A DNA stretch of 58,976 bases from Burkholderiales bacterium (GCA_035518095.1 DATIXX010000057.1:1-58976), one strand, 5' to 3'. Counted from the first letter of the stretch, positions 43,337 through 53,166 are shown. Notes: generated by a model from the letters alone, not told the origin. Numbers and translations are program-made.

Positions 43337-44257
43337 ATGAAAAGCTCGATTGTTCTGCTTTCGCTATTGCTGCTCGAGGTCTCCGCGCCAGCGCAGGCGG
43401 CCGATTCCCCAGATGCTTATACGGTCGAAATCGCGGGCAGCAGCCTGGATATCGTGTTCGCTTCGGGCGAATTGGAGCTTCAACGATCCAAGGTGCTCGA
43501 CTGGATCTCAAGCTCCGCCCAAGCGGTGGCGGGTTATTACGGTCGCTTTCCGGTACGCCGCGCGCAAATCACCTTCATTCCGGTCGCAGGCAGCGGCGTG
43601 CAATCGGGCAAATCGTTTGGATATCCTTCCGCGCGGGTGAGAATTTGGATTGGCACTTCTGCCACAGAAACGGATCTCAGGAATGACTGGAAGCTGGTGC
43701 ATGAACTGGTGCATCTTGCATTTCCCTCCGTGAGTGAAAGTCACCACTGGATCGAGGAGGGAATCGCCACCTATGTCGAGCCCATCGCGCGCGCCGAAGC
43801 GGGGCAGTTGAGTGTGGAAAAAGTATGGGGTGACCTGGTGCACGGATTGCCCCACGGGCTGCCGCAACCGGGCGACCGCGGGCTTGACTACACGCCGACC
43901 TGGGGGCGCACTTATTGGGGCGGAGCGCTGTTCTGTTTGCTGGCCGACATCGAGATTCACAAACGCACTCAAAACCGCTTCGGATTGCAGGATGCGCTGC
44001 GCGCCATCAACGCCGCCGGCGGCAGCATCGAAGTCAGTTGGTCATTGCGGCGCGCTCTCAAGGTCGGCGATGATGCGACCGGCGTTCCAGTGCTGACCGA
44101 GCTCTACGAACGCATGCGCGCCGCGCCCGTGGGCGCCGATTTACCCGAGCTGTGGCGCAACCTCGGCGTCGCCGTTGATGGCGGAAGCGTGACGTTCGAC
44201 GACCACGCGCCGCTTGCCAAGGAGCGGCTCGCAATTACCGCCGCTCATTCGGGATAA
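43337..44257 (+). CDS. Secreted gluzincin-like metallopeptidase (HELVH)
   Basis: The 306-residue protein has a signal peptide (MKSSIVLLSLLLLEVSAPAQA) and a zinc-peptidase centre: HELVHLAF around residues 131-138 with a downstream Glu in HHWIEEGIATYVEP, the HExxH...E spacing of gluzincins such as the M1/M61 groups. The N-terminal part resembles the beta-sandwich of such proteins (FPVRRAQITFIPVAGSG). The substrate is unknown. It starts 11 bases after queG and ends overlapping the convergent glcF. I chose ATG 43337 for the signal peptide. Confidence 0.8.
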   Translation: MKSSIVLLSLLLLEVSAPAQAADSPDAYTVEIAGSSLDIVFASGELELQRSKVLDWISSSAQAVAGYYGRFPVRRAQITFIPVAGSGVQSGKSFGYPSARVRIWIGTSATETDLRNDWKLVHELVHLAFPSVSESHHWIEEGIATYVEPIARAEAGQLSVEKVWGDLVHGLPHGLPQPGDRGLDYTPTWGRTYWGGALFCLLADIEIHKRTQNRFGLQDALRAINAAGGSIEVSWSLRRALKVGDDATGVPVLTELYERMRAAPVGADLPELWRNLGVAVDGGSVTFDDHAPLAKERLAITAAHSG

Positions 44258-45483
44258 ACCCGGTTCAGGGATTCTTCCAGCGCTTGAATCCAGTGCTTCA
44301 CCGGAAGTTCGGTTGCACTTTGCAAATGCGCAAGGCAGCCGATATTGGCGGTTAGAATTCGACTGGGCGCGCCTGACGTGAGCGCCTTGATTTTGTTCGC
44401 CAGCAGTTGTTGTGAAAGTTCGGGCTGCAAAATCGAGTAGGTCCCGGCCGAACCACAGCACAGATGCGAATCGGCTACACGAGTCAGCTCAAAGCCGCAA
44501 TCCGAAAGAAGCTTTTCTACCACGCCTCCCAGCTTGAGCGCGTGCTGCAGCGAGCACGGCGAATGAAAAGCGGTCTTCGCTTCGCGTTTTGGCGGTTGCA
44601 GAAGCTGCGCGCGGATTTTGTCTTTTTCCGCAACGATGACTTCGACAATGTCTTTGGAAATCGCTGAAACGCGCCGCGCTTTTTCGGAATACACGGGGTC
44701 ATCATTAAGCAGATGCCCGTATTCTCTCAGCATGGCACCGCAGCCGCTGGCGGTAATCACCAGCGCTTCCGCGCCTCGCTTGATGTCGGGCCACCAATTA
44801 TGAATGTTGCGGCGCATGTAGTGCAGACCCTCTTTCTGCGCGTTCATGTGATATGGAAGCGCCCCGCAGCAGCCGCGAACCGGAATGAGCGAAATACCGA
44901 GCCGGTCCAGCACTCGCGCCGCCGCGCTGTTAATGGCGGGGGCGATCGCGGGTTGCACGCAGCCTTCAAGCACCAGCATTTTGCGCGCGTGATGGGTTGA
45001 AGGCCATGCGCCCGCGCGGGCGGCTCGCGGAATCGTGCGCCGTATTTTTTCAGGCAGCAGCGGGCGCACCAGCCGGCCCAGCCCGAGCAGCGGATTAAAC
45101 AAAGCGGGATTAGTGAATGTTGTTCGCAGCGCAGCGCGCTTCAAGTTCTCGATGAAACTGCGCTTCACGCGTTGTTCCACCAGGTCGCGGCCGATGTCGG
45201 CAAGGCGCCCGTAGCGCACCCCCGAAGGGCAGGTGGTTTCGCAGGCGCGGCAGGTCAGGCAGCGGTCCAGATGCAAGCGCGTTTTTTCGGTCGGCTGCGC
45301 GCCTTCCAGCATTTGCTTGATGAGATAAATTCGCCCGCGTGGTCCGTCGAGTTCGTCTCCCAGCAATTGATACGTGGGGCAGGTGGCATTGCAAAATCCG
45401 CAATGTACGCAGGTGCGCAGAATGGAATCCGCTTCCCGCCCTTGCGGCGTGTCTTTGATGAATTCTGCGAGCCTGGTTTCCAT
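44245..45483 (-). CDS. glcF: Glycolate oxidase iron-sulfur subunit
   Basis: The 412-residue subunit has two 4Fe-4S ferredoxin motifs near the N-terminus (CVHCGFCNATCP and CLTCRACETTCP) and two CCG domains in the C-terminal half (GCCGALPYHMN, LCCGSAGTYSI). It takes electrons from the flavin subunits and passes them to the membrane. Its ATG directly follows the glcE stop. Glycolate oxidation recovers carbon from glycolate to glyoxylate. Confidence 0.95.
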   Translation of the reverse strand: METRLAEFIKDTPQGREADSILRTCVHCGFCNATCPTYQLLGDELDGPRGRIYLIKQMLEGAQPTEKTRLHLDRCLTCRACETTCPSGVRYGRLADIGRDLVEQRVKRSFIENLKRAALRTTFTNPALFNPLLGLGRLVRPLLPEKIRRTIPRAARAGAWPSTHHARKMLVLEGCVQPAIAPAINSAAARVLDRLGISLIPVRGCCGALPYHMNAQKEGLHYMRRNIHNWWPDIKRGAEALVITASGCGAMLREYGHLLNDDPVYSEKARRVSAISKDIVEVIVAEKDKIRAQLLQPPKREAKTAFHSPCSLQHALKLGGVVEKLLSDCGFELTRVADSHLCCGSAGTYSILQPELSQQLLANKIKALTSGAPSRILTANIGCLAHLQSATELPVKHWIQALEESLNRVYPE

Positions 45484-46545
45484 TCAAAATTGTGGGTACA
45501 TGCGCCCGCGGTTGAAAATCGCAGCGGGATCGAAATTCTCCTTTAGCCGCCGGTGAATTTTGAGCAGCGCCGGCGGTAGCGGTTGGAAGACGCCCACAGA
45601 TTTATCGCTGGCCCGGAATAATATGGCATGTCCGCCAGCAGCGGTAGCTGCGTCGCGAATGGTTTTGGCATTCGCGTCGCTTTTCAGCCAGCGCAAGCTC
45701 CCGCCCCACTCGATGAGCTGATGACCTGGAAGTTTCAAAGGCGGCGTGGTGGATTTGATTGAAAGCCGCCACAACGGCGCGGCGCCGCTGAAAAACGGAT
45801 CGGTCTGTTCGCGAACGCCGTTCCAGAAGCCCGCGCCTTGTTCATCGCCGATGCGCTCGCCGCCGAGCTTTCTGGACATCGCTTCCACTGCCGAGATTGC
45901 GCCGGAAAGCCGCACACTGAGCTTGCCACCCGAATAAGCGCTAGCGGAAATCGGCAGCGGCTGGCCCGCCCATTGGTTCAGCATCTCGATGGCTTTTTCT
46001 TCCGTCTGCTCGAAACGCAATGTGCTTTCCGCGGGCGGGAGCGGTAGCACCTTGAGCGAAACTTCGAGAATCAAACCCAGCGTGCCGAGTGAACCGGTCA
46101 TCAAGCGCGACACGTCGTAGCCCGCGACGTTTTTCATGACCCGTCCGCCGAAGCGCAAATCGTTGCCGCGCCCGTCCATCATGCGCACGCCGAGCACGAA
46201 GTCGCGTGTCGAGCCCGCTGCTGCGCGGCGCGGCCCCGAAAGCCCGGCAGCGATGCAGCCGCCCAGCGTGGCGCCGCCAAAATGCGGCGGCTCAAACGCC
46301 AGCATTTGCCCGTGTTCTTTTATTGCCGCCTCGATTTCGACAAGCGGTGTGCCGGCGCGCGCGGTCATCACCAGCTCGCTGCATTCGTAATCGATGATGC
46401 CGGAATAGGGTTTGGTATCGAGTATTGCGCCGTTCAGTTCGCCGCCGTAGAAATCCTTGCTGCCGCCGCCGCGGATGCGCAACGCGGCTTTTTTCTCAGC
46501 GGCATTGCGGATGGTTTCAGAGAATTGTTGGATTAATTCTTGCAT
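45484..46545 (-). CDS. glcE: Glycolate oxidase FAD-binding subunit
   Basis: The 353-residue subunit has the FAD-binding PCMH fold in short form (LAFEPPHFGGATLGGCIAAGLSGPRRA, GSTRDFVLGVRMMDGRG, KNVAGYDVSRLMTGSLGTLG). It acts with GlcD and GlcF. The gene stands between glcD and glcF with no space to glcF and 94 bases after glcD, where a CTCACTGCTT...TTCTCAC block lies. Confidence 0.95.
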   Translation of the reverse strand: MQELIQQFSETIRNAAEKKAALRIRGGGSKDFYGGELNGAILDTKPYSGIIDYECSELVMTARAGTPLVEIEAAIKEHGQMLAFEPPHFGGATLGGCIAAGLSGPRRAAAGSTRDFVLGVRMMDGRGNDLRFGGRVMKNVAGYDVSRLMTGSLGTLGLILEVSLKVLPLPPAESTLRFEQTEEKAIEMLNQWAGQPLPISASAYSGGKLSVRLSGAISAVEAMSRKLGGERIGDEQGAGFWNGVREQTDPFFSGAAPLWRLSIKSTTPPLKLPGHQLIEWGGSLRWLKSDANAKTIRDAATAAGGHAILFRASDKSVGVFQPLPPALLKIHRRLKENFDPAAIFNRGRMYPQF

Positions 46546-46639
46546 CGGGATCAGACGAGAGTCAGGGTGTTAGAAATCGCTAAAACTGCAACAGGCGCTC
46601 TTCAGAACCCCTCACTGCTTACCGTTTACTTCTCACACC

Positions 46640-48118
46640 CTAAAATCTCGGTAGTTCTGGGAATTTTTCTTGGCCGCGGTGCACGTGCATGCGCCCGAAC
46701 TCGGCGCAGCGGTGCAATGTGGGCACCGCCTTGCCCGGATTCAGCAGGCCGGGTTCGTCGAATGCCCGTTTCACGCCGTGAAACGCTTCCAGTTCATTGG
46801 AGCGGAACTGGATGCACATCTGGTTGATTTTTTCGATGCCGACCCCGTGCTCGCCGGTGATAGTGCCGCCGACTTCGACACAAAGCTCCAGGATCTCCCC
46901 GCCGAACTCCTCCGTTCGACGCAGTTCATCGGACTGGTTGGCGTCGTACATGATGAGCGGGTGCAGATTTCCGTCGCCGGCATGAAACACGTTGGCGCAG
47001 CGTAAGCCGTATTTGTTTTCCATGTCGCCGATCGCGTGCAACACCCGGGAGAGCTGTTTCCGCGGAATGGTTCCGTCCATGCAATAATAATCCGGCGTAA
47101 TCCGTCCCACCGCGGGAAATGCCGCCTTGCGCCCCGCCCAGAACCTCTGGCGTTCATCGTCGCTTTGGGACACTCGCGTTTCAGTTGCGCCGCTTCGTTT
47201 CATCACGTCCTGGATACGCCTGATTTCATCATCCACGTCTTCGGCGCAGCCGTCCGATTCGCACAGCAGAATCGCTTCCGCATCCAGCGGATAGCCGGCG
47301 TTGGCGAACGGTTCCACCGCCTGAGTCATGCGTTTGTCCATCATTTCCAGGCCTGCGGGAATAATTCCGGCATTAATGATATTTGCCACCGCGTCTGCCG
47401 CGCGGCCCACCTCGTCAAAGGCCGCCAATACCACCTGCGCGCGCTCGGGCAGTGGCAACAGCTTCACCGTGATTTCGGTAATTGCTCCGAGCATGCCTTC
47501 GGACCCGGTCATCAACGCCAGCAAATCGTAGCCCGGCGAATCCAGCGCCTCGCTCCCGATTTCCAGGAGCTCGCCTTCAATGGTAAATACGCGCAGCTTG
47601 AGAATATTGTGCAAGGTGAGGCCGTATTTCAGGCAATGCACTCCGCCGGAATTTTCCGCGACGTTGCCGCCGATGCTGCACGCAATCTGGCTGGACGGGT
47701 CGGGCGCATAATAAAGCCCGTAGGGCGCGGCTGCTTCGGAAATGGCGAGATTGCGCACGCCCGGCTGCACGCGCATGGTGCGCGCGACTGGATCGATTTC
47801 CAGGATGCGCATGAATTTACCCATCGCAAGCAGCACGCCTTCCGAGTGGGGAAGCGCGCCCCCTGAAAGTCCGGTGCCCGCGCCGCGCGCAACAACGGGT
47901 ACGTTGTGCTCGCGGCATGCGCGCAAAACGCGCTGCACTTGCTCTTCGTTTTCAGGCAGCACCGCCATTAAGGGTAGCTGGCGGTAAGCGGCGAGCCCGT
48001 CGCATTCATAAGGCTTAAGCTCTTCGCGTTCCGCCAATACCGCTTGCGCTGGCATGAAGCTGCGCAATTGCGCAAGCAGCGATGTGCGAACAGGTAGTTT
48101 TTCAACTGCGGCGTGCAT
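46640..48118 (-). CDS. glcD: Glycolate oxidase subunit, FAD-linked
   Basis: The 492-residue flavoprotein oxidises glycolate or D-lactate. FAD contacts are VPVVARGAGTGLSGGALP, DPSSQIACSIGGNVAENSGGVHCLKYG and GYDLLALMTGSEGMLG; the C-terminal VGGTITGEHGVGIEK and LNPGKAVPT are typical. The order glcD-glcE-glcF is the standard operon. No glcC regulator is adjacent. Confidence 0.96.
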   Translation of the reverse strand: MHAAVEKLPVRTSLLAQLRSFMPAQAVLAEREELKPYECDGLAAYRQLPLMAVLPENEEQVQRVLRACREHNVPVVARGAGTGLSGGALPHSEGVLLAMGKFMRILEIDPVARTMRVQPGVRNLAISEAAAPYGLYYAPDPSSQIACSIGGNVAENSGGVHCLKYGLTLHNILKLRVFTIEGELLEIGSEALDSPGYDLLALMTGSEGMLGAITEITVKLLPLPERAQVVLAAFDEVGRAADAVANIINAGIIPAGLEMMDKRMTQAVEPFANAGYPLDAEAILLCESDGCAEDVDDEIRRIQDVMKRSGATETRVSQSDDERQRFWAGRKAAFPAVGRITPDYYCMDGTIPRKQLSRVLHAIGDMENKYGLRCANVFHAGDGNLHPLIMYDANQSDELRRTEEFGGEILELCVEVGGTITGEHGVGIEKINQMCIQFRSNELEAFHGVKRAFDEPGLLNPGKAVPTLHRCAEFGRMHVHRGQEKFPELPRF

Positions 48119-48188
48119 GGAGTCTGCTTAATTTAAGTTACTTACAACTTTACGCGACTTCCAGGAGGTTGGAAAGCGCGGCGCGGAT

Positions 48189-49097
48189 TTATTCCTGCGC
48201 CATTTCCGGGTCTATTTTCGGCTCGCGCAGGCCGAGCAGGCTCAGGAGTAAAAGCGCAGCGCCGATCGACAGCATGCCGGCGATTTCCCATTGCTTGGGT
48301 TGTTCTCCGAGTTCCAGCCACGCGGCGAGCACGCCGACTACGGGAACCATGAGTGAACCCAGTCCCGCGGTTCCCGCCGGCAAATGCTCCAGCACGTAAA
48401 GCCATAACAGCCAGGCTAGCGCGGTGCCGAGAACTGCGTTGTAAATAACCGCGAACCAGAAGTAGCCGCTCAACTCGATCGGCTGCTGCGGTACAAGGAA
48501 AGTAATTCCGACCAGTACGATTGCTCCGAGCAGCATCTGCCAGGCGGTGAGCGAAAGCAAATCGAGCTGCACGCGGCTGCGCAGTTTTTTTGCCACGATG
48601 ACCGCCGCCGCCCAGCTAATCCCGGCCGCGGTGGCGATGATGCTGCTGGCAAGGCTGCCTTGCGGATTCCACGGCTGGAGGATAAAAAACAAGCCCGCAA
48701 GCGCCATGGCAACCGCGAGCCACTGCATGCCGTGTATGCGTTCATGCAGCAGCGGCCATGCAAGAATCAACAGCCAGAAGGTCATGGTGTAGGAAAGCAC
48801 CGCGGTCTTGCCGGCGCCGCCGTCCACCACCGCCCACATGATTAGTGCGGTAAATATCGTGGTTTGCAGCAAGCCCAGCAGCAGCGTGGATTTTAGTTCC
48901 ACCGGGCGCAACGGTTTTCTCATCCAGGCCAAAACCGCGAACAAACACAGCGCGCCGAAAAAGGTGCGCAGCGCGGCGAAATCAAAAGGCCCGCAGAAGG
49001 CCAGCACTTTTTTCATCACCACCCAGTTATAGCCCCAGATGAAAGCGAGCACGATGAGCGCCAAGGCGGCGGAGCGGGGGTGGGATTTATTATTCAA
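48189..49097 (-). CDS. EamA/DMT-family transporter
   Basis: The 302-residue membrane protein has ten predicted helices in two EamA repeats (first around ALALIVLAFIWGYNWVVMKK, second around ISWAAAVIVAKKL and LPAGTAGLGSLMVPVVGVLAAWLELGE). Members export amino acids, nucleosides or other metabolites; the substrate is not predictable here. The start appears to be TTG at 49097 with GAAGAG nearby. It is a single gene. Confidence 0.9.
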   Translation of the reverse strand: MNNKSHPRSAALALIVLAFIWGYNWVVMKKVLAFCGPFDFAALRTFFGALCLFAVLAWMRKPLRPVELKSTLLLGLLQTTIFTALIMWAVVDGGAGKTAVLSYTMTFWLLILAWPLLHERIHGMQWLAVAMALAGLFFILQPWNPQGSLASSIIATAAGISWAAAVIVAKKLRSRVQLDLLSLTAWQMLLGAIVLVGITFLVPQQPIELSGYFWFAVIYNAVLGTALAWLLWLYVLEHLPAGTAGLGSLMVPVVGVLAAWLELGEQPKQWEIAGMLSIGAALLLLSLLGLREPKIDPEMAQE

Positions 49098-49381
49098 TTT
49101 ACTCTTCGCATGAAAATCTAGGGTCTTGGCGGATTTTACCTTTTATTTGCTAACGTTATTGCATCATCCGTGCAACGGCAGTGCGAATTTTATTGCTTTT
49201 TAATTGGGCCTGCGGGTATATTCTTTCCTATAAAACGTGCTTGAACATTCCATTATTAAATCGACGGCACGTATTTATATGTCGGCGGGGTAACAAAAAT
49301 CAAAACGCCGGCGAGACTTTAAACCTTAAAAAACTCGCGGAAACCGGCTCGGAACCATTGATCCTGATGAGGGAGGCATCA

Positions 49382-51532
49382 GTGGATGCAAATCGACCTA
49401 TTTCGACGCAAGCTTTTGTCTGGGGGTTGGGCGGCATTTGCCAACTGCAGAGAATTCCGTTTGCCCCTGAGCTGGTCCTGCGGCAAATCCCTCCGCCTTA
49501 TAATCTGCTTTCACTGCAGCGGGCTGCACAAGGGCTCGGAATTAAAAGCAGCTTTCGCGCGGTTTCCGCAGCCGACCTCAACAAACTGGTTTTGCCGTGC
49601 ATCGCTGTCCTAAAACTAAAAGCTTCCGCTTCTCCTTCTCGGGGTGAGGGTAAGGAAGAAGCCCATTTCAGCATTGCTCTTGTCGTCAAAACTGATGAGA
49701 AGCAAATAGTGCTTTTCGAGCCGGGCGATCCTAATCCCAAATCGTATCCTGTCGCCGAATTCGAAACGCGTTATGCCGGCCAGGTCATGCTGTTCACCCG
49801 GAAAGAGCAGGCTGCCACCGACAAGGATGCTGCGCGGTTGCAGCAACAGACTTTCGGTTTCAAGTGGTTCATTCCCGAACTCCTCAAGCACAAGCAAATC
49901 TGGCGCGATGTGCTGCTGGCCTCGCTTGCCATTCAGCTCATGGCGCTTGCCACGCCGTTGTTCACCCAGGTCGTGATTGACAAGGTGGTGGTGCACCAAA
50001 CCATGAATACCCTGGTGGTGATAGGAATCGGGCTCGCCGTATTCATGCTGTTTACCTCTGCCATGAGCTGGGCGCGCCAGTATTTGGTGCTGCACACCGG
50101 CAACCGCGTGGACGCAGTGCTGGGCGGCCAGGTGTTCGAGCACATTTTGAAATTGTCGCCGCGCTATTACGAACACCGCCCAACCGGCGTGGTTGTGGCG
50201 CGAATCCACGGGGTGGAGACCATTCGCGAATTTGTGAGCGGCGCGGCGGTGACGCTGATCCTTGACTGCCCGTTCCTGCTGATATTCCTCGCCATCATGT
50301 TTTATTACAGTTGGCTGCTGAGTCTGATTACGCTTGCGCTGCTCGGGGCTATCATCGCCTTGAGCGTGGCCGTGGTGCCGTTCCTTCGCCAGCGGCTCAA
50401 CCAGCAGTTCCTGCTGGGTGCGAGAAACCAGGCGTTCCTTACCGAATACATCGCCGGCATGGAAACCGTGAAATCCTTGCAAATGGAGCCGCAGCTCAAA
50501 AGCCGCTATGGCGACTACCTGGCCGCTTATCTCAATTCCAGCTTCAATACTCGCAGCCTGTCCAATGCCTACAACGTCGCCGCTAACACGCTGGACCAAC
50601 TTCTGACCTTGCTCATTCTCTGCGCCGGCGCCTGGCTGGTGATGCAAAACGAAGGCTTCACCATCGGCATGCTGGTGGCTTATCAGATGTTCGCAAGCCG
50701 CATGTCTCAGCCCATGTTGCGCATAGTAGGTTTATGGCAGGAATTCCAGCAGGCGGCCATTGCAGTGAAGCGCCTTGGTGACATCATGAACGCGCCCCCC
50801 GAACCCTATTCGCTGATTCCGGGGCGGGCATCGGCGGAGCGTGGCCGGGTGGAGATTGTCAATTTGAGTTTCCGTTACGCGGAGAATCTGCCTTATCTTT
50901 ACACTGGTCTTAACATCAAGCTCGAGCCCGGAGTCTGCATGGCACTGATGGGGCCGAGCGGCTGCGGAAAGAGCACTCTGGCGAAACTCCTGCAAGGTTT
51001 TTATCTTCCCTCGGACGGTCAGATCAAAATAGACGGCCACGATATCCGCCATCTTGCTGCCAATGAACTGCGGCAATACTTCGGCGTGGTGCCGCAGGAC
51101 ACCATCCTCTTCTCAGGCACCATTTATGAGAATCTTTCCCTCGCCAATCCCCGTGCGACTTTCGAACAAGTGGTGCAGGCCTGCAAGATGGCGGAGATTC
51201 ACGAAACCATCGAGCAACTGCCCGAAGGCTATCAGACGCAAATCGGAGAGCACGGCGTGGGGCTTTCCGGCGGGCAGAAGCAAAGAGTCGCCATCGCCCG
51301 CGCGCTCCTGAAACGACCGAGAATCCTGATATTTGACGAAGCCACCAGCAACCTCGATCTGCCCACTGCCGAGCATTTCGCAAGAACGGTTAATCAACTT
51401 AAAGGCAAAGTCACCATGCTATTCATCACGCATCAGCTGCCAAAAGGACTGCAGGTGGATGAGATTGTGGCTCTAGGCCAGCATGAAAAACAAATGAGCG
51501 TGGTCAAGGGAGAAAAGAATCAGGATGGATAA
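49382..51532 (+). CDS. Type I secretion ABC transporter with C39-like domain (orphan)
   Basis: The 716-residue protein has a peptidase-C39-like domain (about 5-135), six membrane helices (about 155-440) and a nucleotide-binding domain with Walker A GPSGCGKSTL (about 523), the signature LSGGQKQR (about 628) and Walker B ILIFDEATSNLD. The catalytic Cys of true C39 peptidases is absent, as in HlyB/LapB-type RTX exporters that bind but do not cut their substrate. I choose GTG 49382 with GGGAGG 5 bases upstream, giving the usual length; the open frame extends to 49181. No HlyD or TolC gene is adjacent. SPSRGEGKEE in the C39-like domain looks like an in-frame repeat insertion. Confidence 0.9.
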   Translation: MDANRPISTQAFVWGLGGICQLQRIPFAPELVLRQIPPPYNLLSLQRAAQGLGIKSSFRAVSAADLNKLVLPCIAVLKLKASASPSRGEGKEEAHFSIALVVKTDEKQIVLFEPGDPNPKSYPVAEFETRYAGQVMLFTRKEQAATDKDAARLQQQTFGFKWFIPELLKHKQIWRDVLLASLAIQLMALATPLFTQVVIDKVVVHQTMNTLVVIGIGLAVFMLFTSAMSWARQYLVLHTGNRVDAVLGGQVFEHILKLSPRYYEHRPTGVVVARIHGVETIREFVSGAAVTLILDCPFLLIFLAIMFYYSWLLSLITLALLGAIIALSVAVVPFLRQRLNQQFLLGARNQAFLTEYIAGMETVKSLQMEPQLKSRYGDYLAAYLNSSFNTRSLSNAYNVAANTLDQLLTLLILCAGAWLVMQNEGFTIGMLVAYQMFASRMSQPMLRIVGLWQEFQQAAIAVKRLGDIMNAPPEPYSLIPGRASAERGRVEIVNLSFRYAENLPYLYTGLNIKLEPGVCMALMGPSGCGKSTLAKLLQGFYLPSDGQIKIDGHDIRHLAANELRQYFGVVPQDTILFSGTIYENLSLANPRATFEQVVQACKMAEIHETIEQLPEGYQTQIGEHGVGLSGGQKQRVAIARALLKRPRILIFDEATSNLDLPTAEHFARTVNQLKGKVTMLFITHQLPKGLQVDEIVALGQHEKQMSVVKGEKNQDG

Positions 51533-51852
51533 TTTGTAATGCGATGGAAAATAGGCATTGGACCCTTTGTTTGCTGTAACCAAGAATTTGGATGACGGCT
51601 GAAGGTAAGCTGGGCAAAAGCTTGGATAAGTTAAATGTAAACCCGTACTATTAATGGAAAAAACGCTCTCATGGATATGTGCAAGCCAAACTATTGCAAG
51701 AGCGGTAGCGTGGAGCCCCGGGGCGGCAGCGGAGTCGACGATGCTGGAGGCGCGTTCGCCGCGTGGCGGTGTGCATCAGCAACTGGGTCAAGTGTTGTAG
51801 GGCCTGCGCGGGGCAAGTGCAGCGAAACTATGAGCGAAGGAAATGAAACATC
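51533..51852. other. Intergenic region after the ABC transporter
   Basis: The 320 bases contain no recognisable HlyD-like frame, the position where an adaptor gene would be expected. The 61-codon frame from 51671 is Gly/Ser/Ala-rich and has no ribosome site. I found no terminator hairpin. Confidence 0.45.
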
Positions 51853-52161
51853 ATGACACGCCCACGCGATCAATCGAGTCTAGCCGTATTTCTAGGGAAT
51901 TTAAAATGGTTCGTTGTTGTCATCATGCAACTCGGGCTGATTTCTCACGCAATGGGAGGGGAAATGGTTAAGCATCATTTCAGCTTTGATACGATAGTCG
52001 ACAGCCCAGATGTGGAGGTGCTGGACTATCAGTATGGAAGCAGCTGGCAGTTTGGCACCCACGCGAACAAAGAAAGGGTTAAGCTTAGACAGGTGTTCCC
52101 GGCATGGAATACGGCTGGAGTGATGCCGAAAATCCGAACCTCGATCACTGGCGCATGGTGA
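51853..52161 (+). pseudogene. Truncated small membrane/secreted protein
   Basis: The 102-residue frame begins with one membrane or signal helix (WFVVVIMQLGLISHAMGG) and then SFDTIVDSPDVEVLDYQYGSS, a run I know from small proteobacterial proteins of about 130 residues. Those continue with a beta-rich domain after the position GVMPK. Here the sense ends at GVMPK, about position 52130, and only ten unlike residues follow to the stop. A good AAGGAAAT-type site precedes the ATG. I read it as a gene cut by a deletion; the family comparison is from memory. Confidence 0.55.
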
Positions 52162-52367
52162 ATAGCCTGCTCGATGCCCATTTGGCGGGCAGCGATACTG
52201 AGGCCCTGGGTGGCGATCTTGCCTATCAATACGGCAAGAACGGCACGCTTACGGGAACCGGATTAACTGCAGCGCAGGACGTGCTCAATGCGCCGCAGTT
52301 TGGGACGCAGCCGCAGACCCTGCGTCCGCTTGACACCTTGAAGGAAGGCACGGTTAAATTAAGCTGA
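52089..52367 (+). pseudogene. C-terminal remnant of a large RTX-type secreted protein
   Basis: The frame opens only after a stop at 52086 and encodes SDAENPNLDHWRMVNSLLDA, then SDTEALGGDLAYQYGKNGTL, then a PLDTLKEGTVKLS end. This resembles the last 70-80 residues of giant haemolysin-type or adhesin-like proteins exported by type I systems, whose secretion signal is C-terminal. Only this tail is present, overlapping the broken gene at 51853 out of frame. The ABC exporter lies just upstream, so the substrate gene was probably deleted. Translation from ATG 52104 is possible but has no evident ribosome site. Confidence 0.5.
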
Positions 52368-52386
52368 AAATAATGAGGATTAAGAC

Positions 52387-53097
52387 GTGACGCGGCAAAT
52401 CATTCTCGACACTGAAACTACGGGGCTCGAGCCGAACCTTGGGCACCGCGTGGTGGAGCTCGCGGCCGTGGAGCTTCTCAACCGGCGGTTATCGGGCGAC
52501 CGTTTCCACAGCTATCTCAATCCGCAACGCGACAGCGACGCGGCGGCTTTGCAAATCCACGGGCTCTCCAGCGAGTTTCTGCAGGACAAGCCCGGGTTCA
52601 AGGAGATCGCCCAGGAATTTCTGCAATATATCGAGGGCGCTGAACTCATCATTCACAATGCGGCTTTCGACCAAGCGTTTCTCGACTACGAACTGGGATT
52701 GCTGGGCTTGAAGCCGCTCACGGAATATTGCTCGGGGATTGTGGATACGCTCAAGATGGCCAAGGAATTGCATCCCGGCAAAAAAAATTCCCTGGATGCA
52801 CTGTGCGAACGTTATCAGGTGGACAATTCCAAGCGCACCCTGCATGGCGCGCTGCTAGATGCCGAGCTGCTCGCTGACGTTTATCTGGCAATGACTCGCG
52901 GACAGGAGAGCCTGATGATGGACGGGGACGACGCCCGTTCGCGGCGCACCGAAGTCGCGCACGCTTTCGTAAAGCGCGAGCTCGTGGTGCTTACCGCTTC
53001 CGCGGATGAGCTGCGGGCACATATGCAGGTGCTAAAGGAAATCGAAAAGGCGAGCGACGGCAACTGCTTGTGGAATAAGCTCGATAATGCCGGCTAA
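52387..53097 (+). CDS. dnaQ: DnaQ-family 3'-5' exonuclease (DNA polymerase III epsilon)
   Basis: The 236-residue proofreading subunit has the DEDDh motifs: IILDTETTGLEPNLGHRVVELAAVEL (Exo I), AELIIHNAAFDQAFLDYEL (Exo II) and RTLHGALLDAELLADVYLAM (Exo III). The C-terminal 40 residues would contact the polymerase subunit. The start is GTG at 52387. No rnhA gene is adjacent. Confidence 0.94.
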   Translation: MTRQIILDTETTGLEPNLGHRVVELAAVELLNRRLSGDRFHSYLNPQRDSDAAALQIHGLSSEFLQDKPGFKEIAQEFLQYIEGAELIIHNAAFDQAFLDYELGLLGLKPLTEYCSGIVDTLKMAKELHPGKKNSLDALCERYQVDNSKRTLHGALLDAELLADVYLAMTRGQESLMMDGDDARSRRTEVAHAFVKRELVVLTASADELRAHMQVLKEIEKASDGNCLWNKLDNAG

Positions 53098-53166
53098 CGC
53101 AACCCCGCGCAGCACACTCCATCGCGCCGCACGCGCTAATGAGTAAGATCCCAGCCGCTTGAGCGT

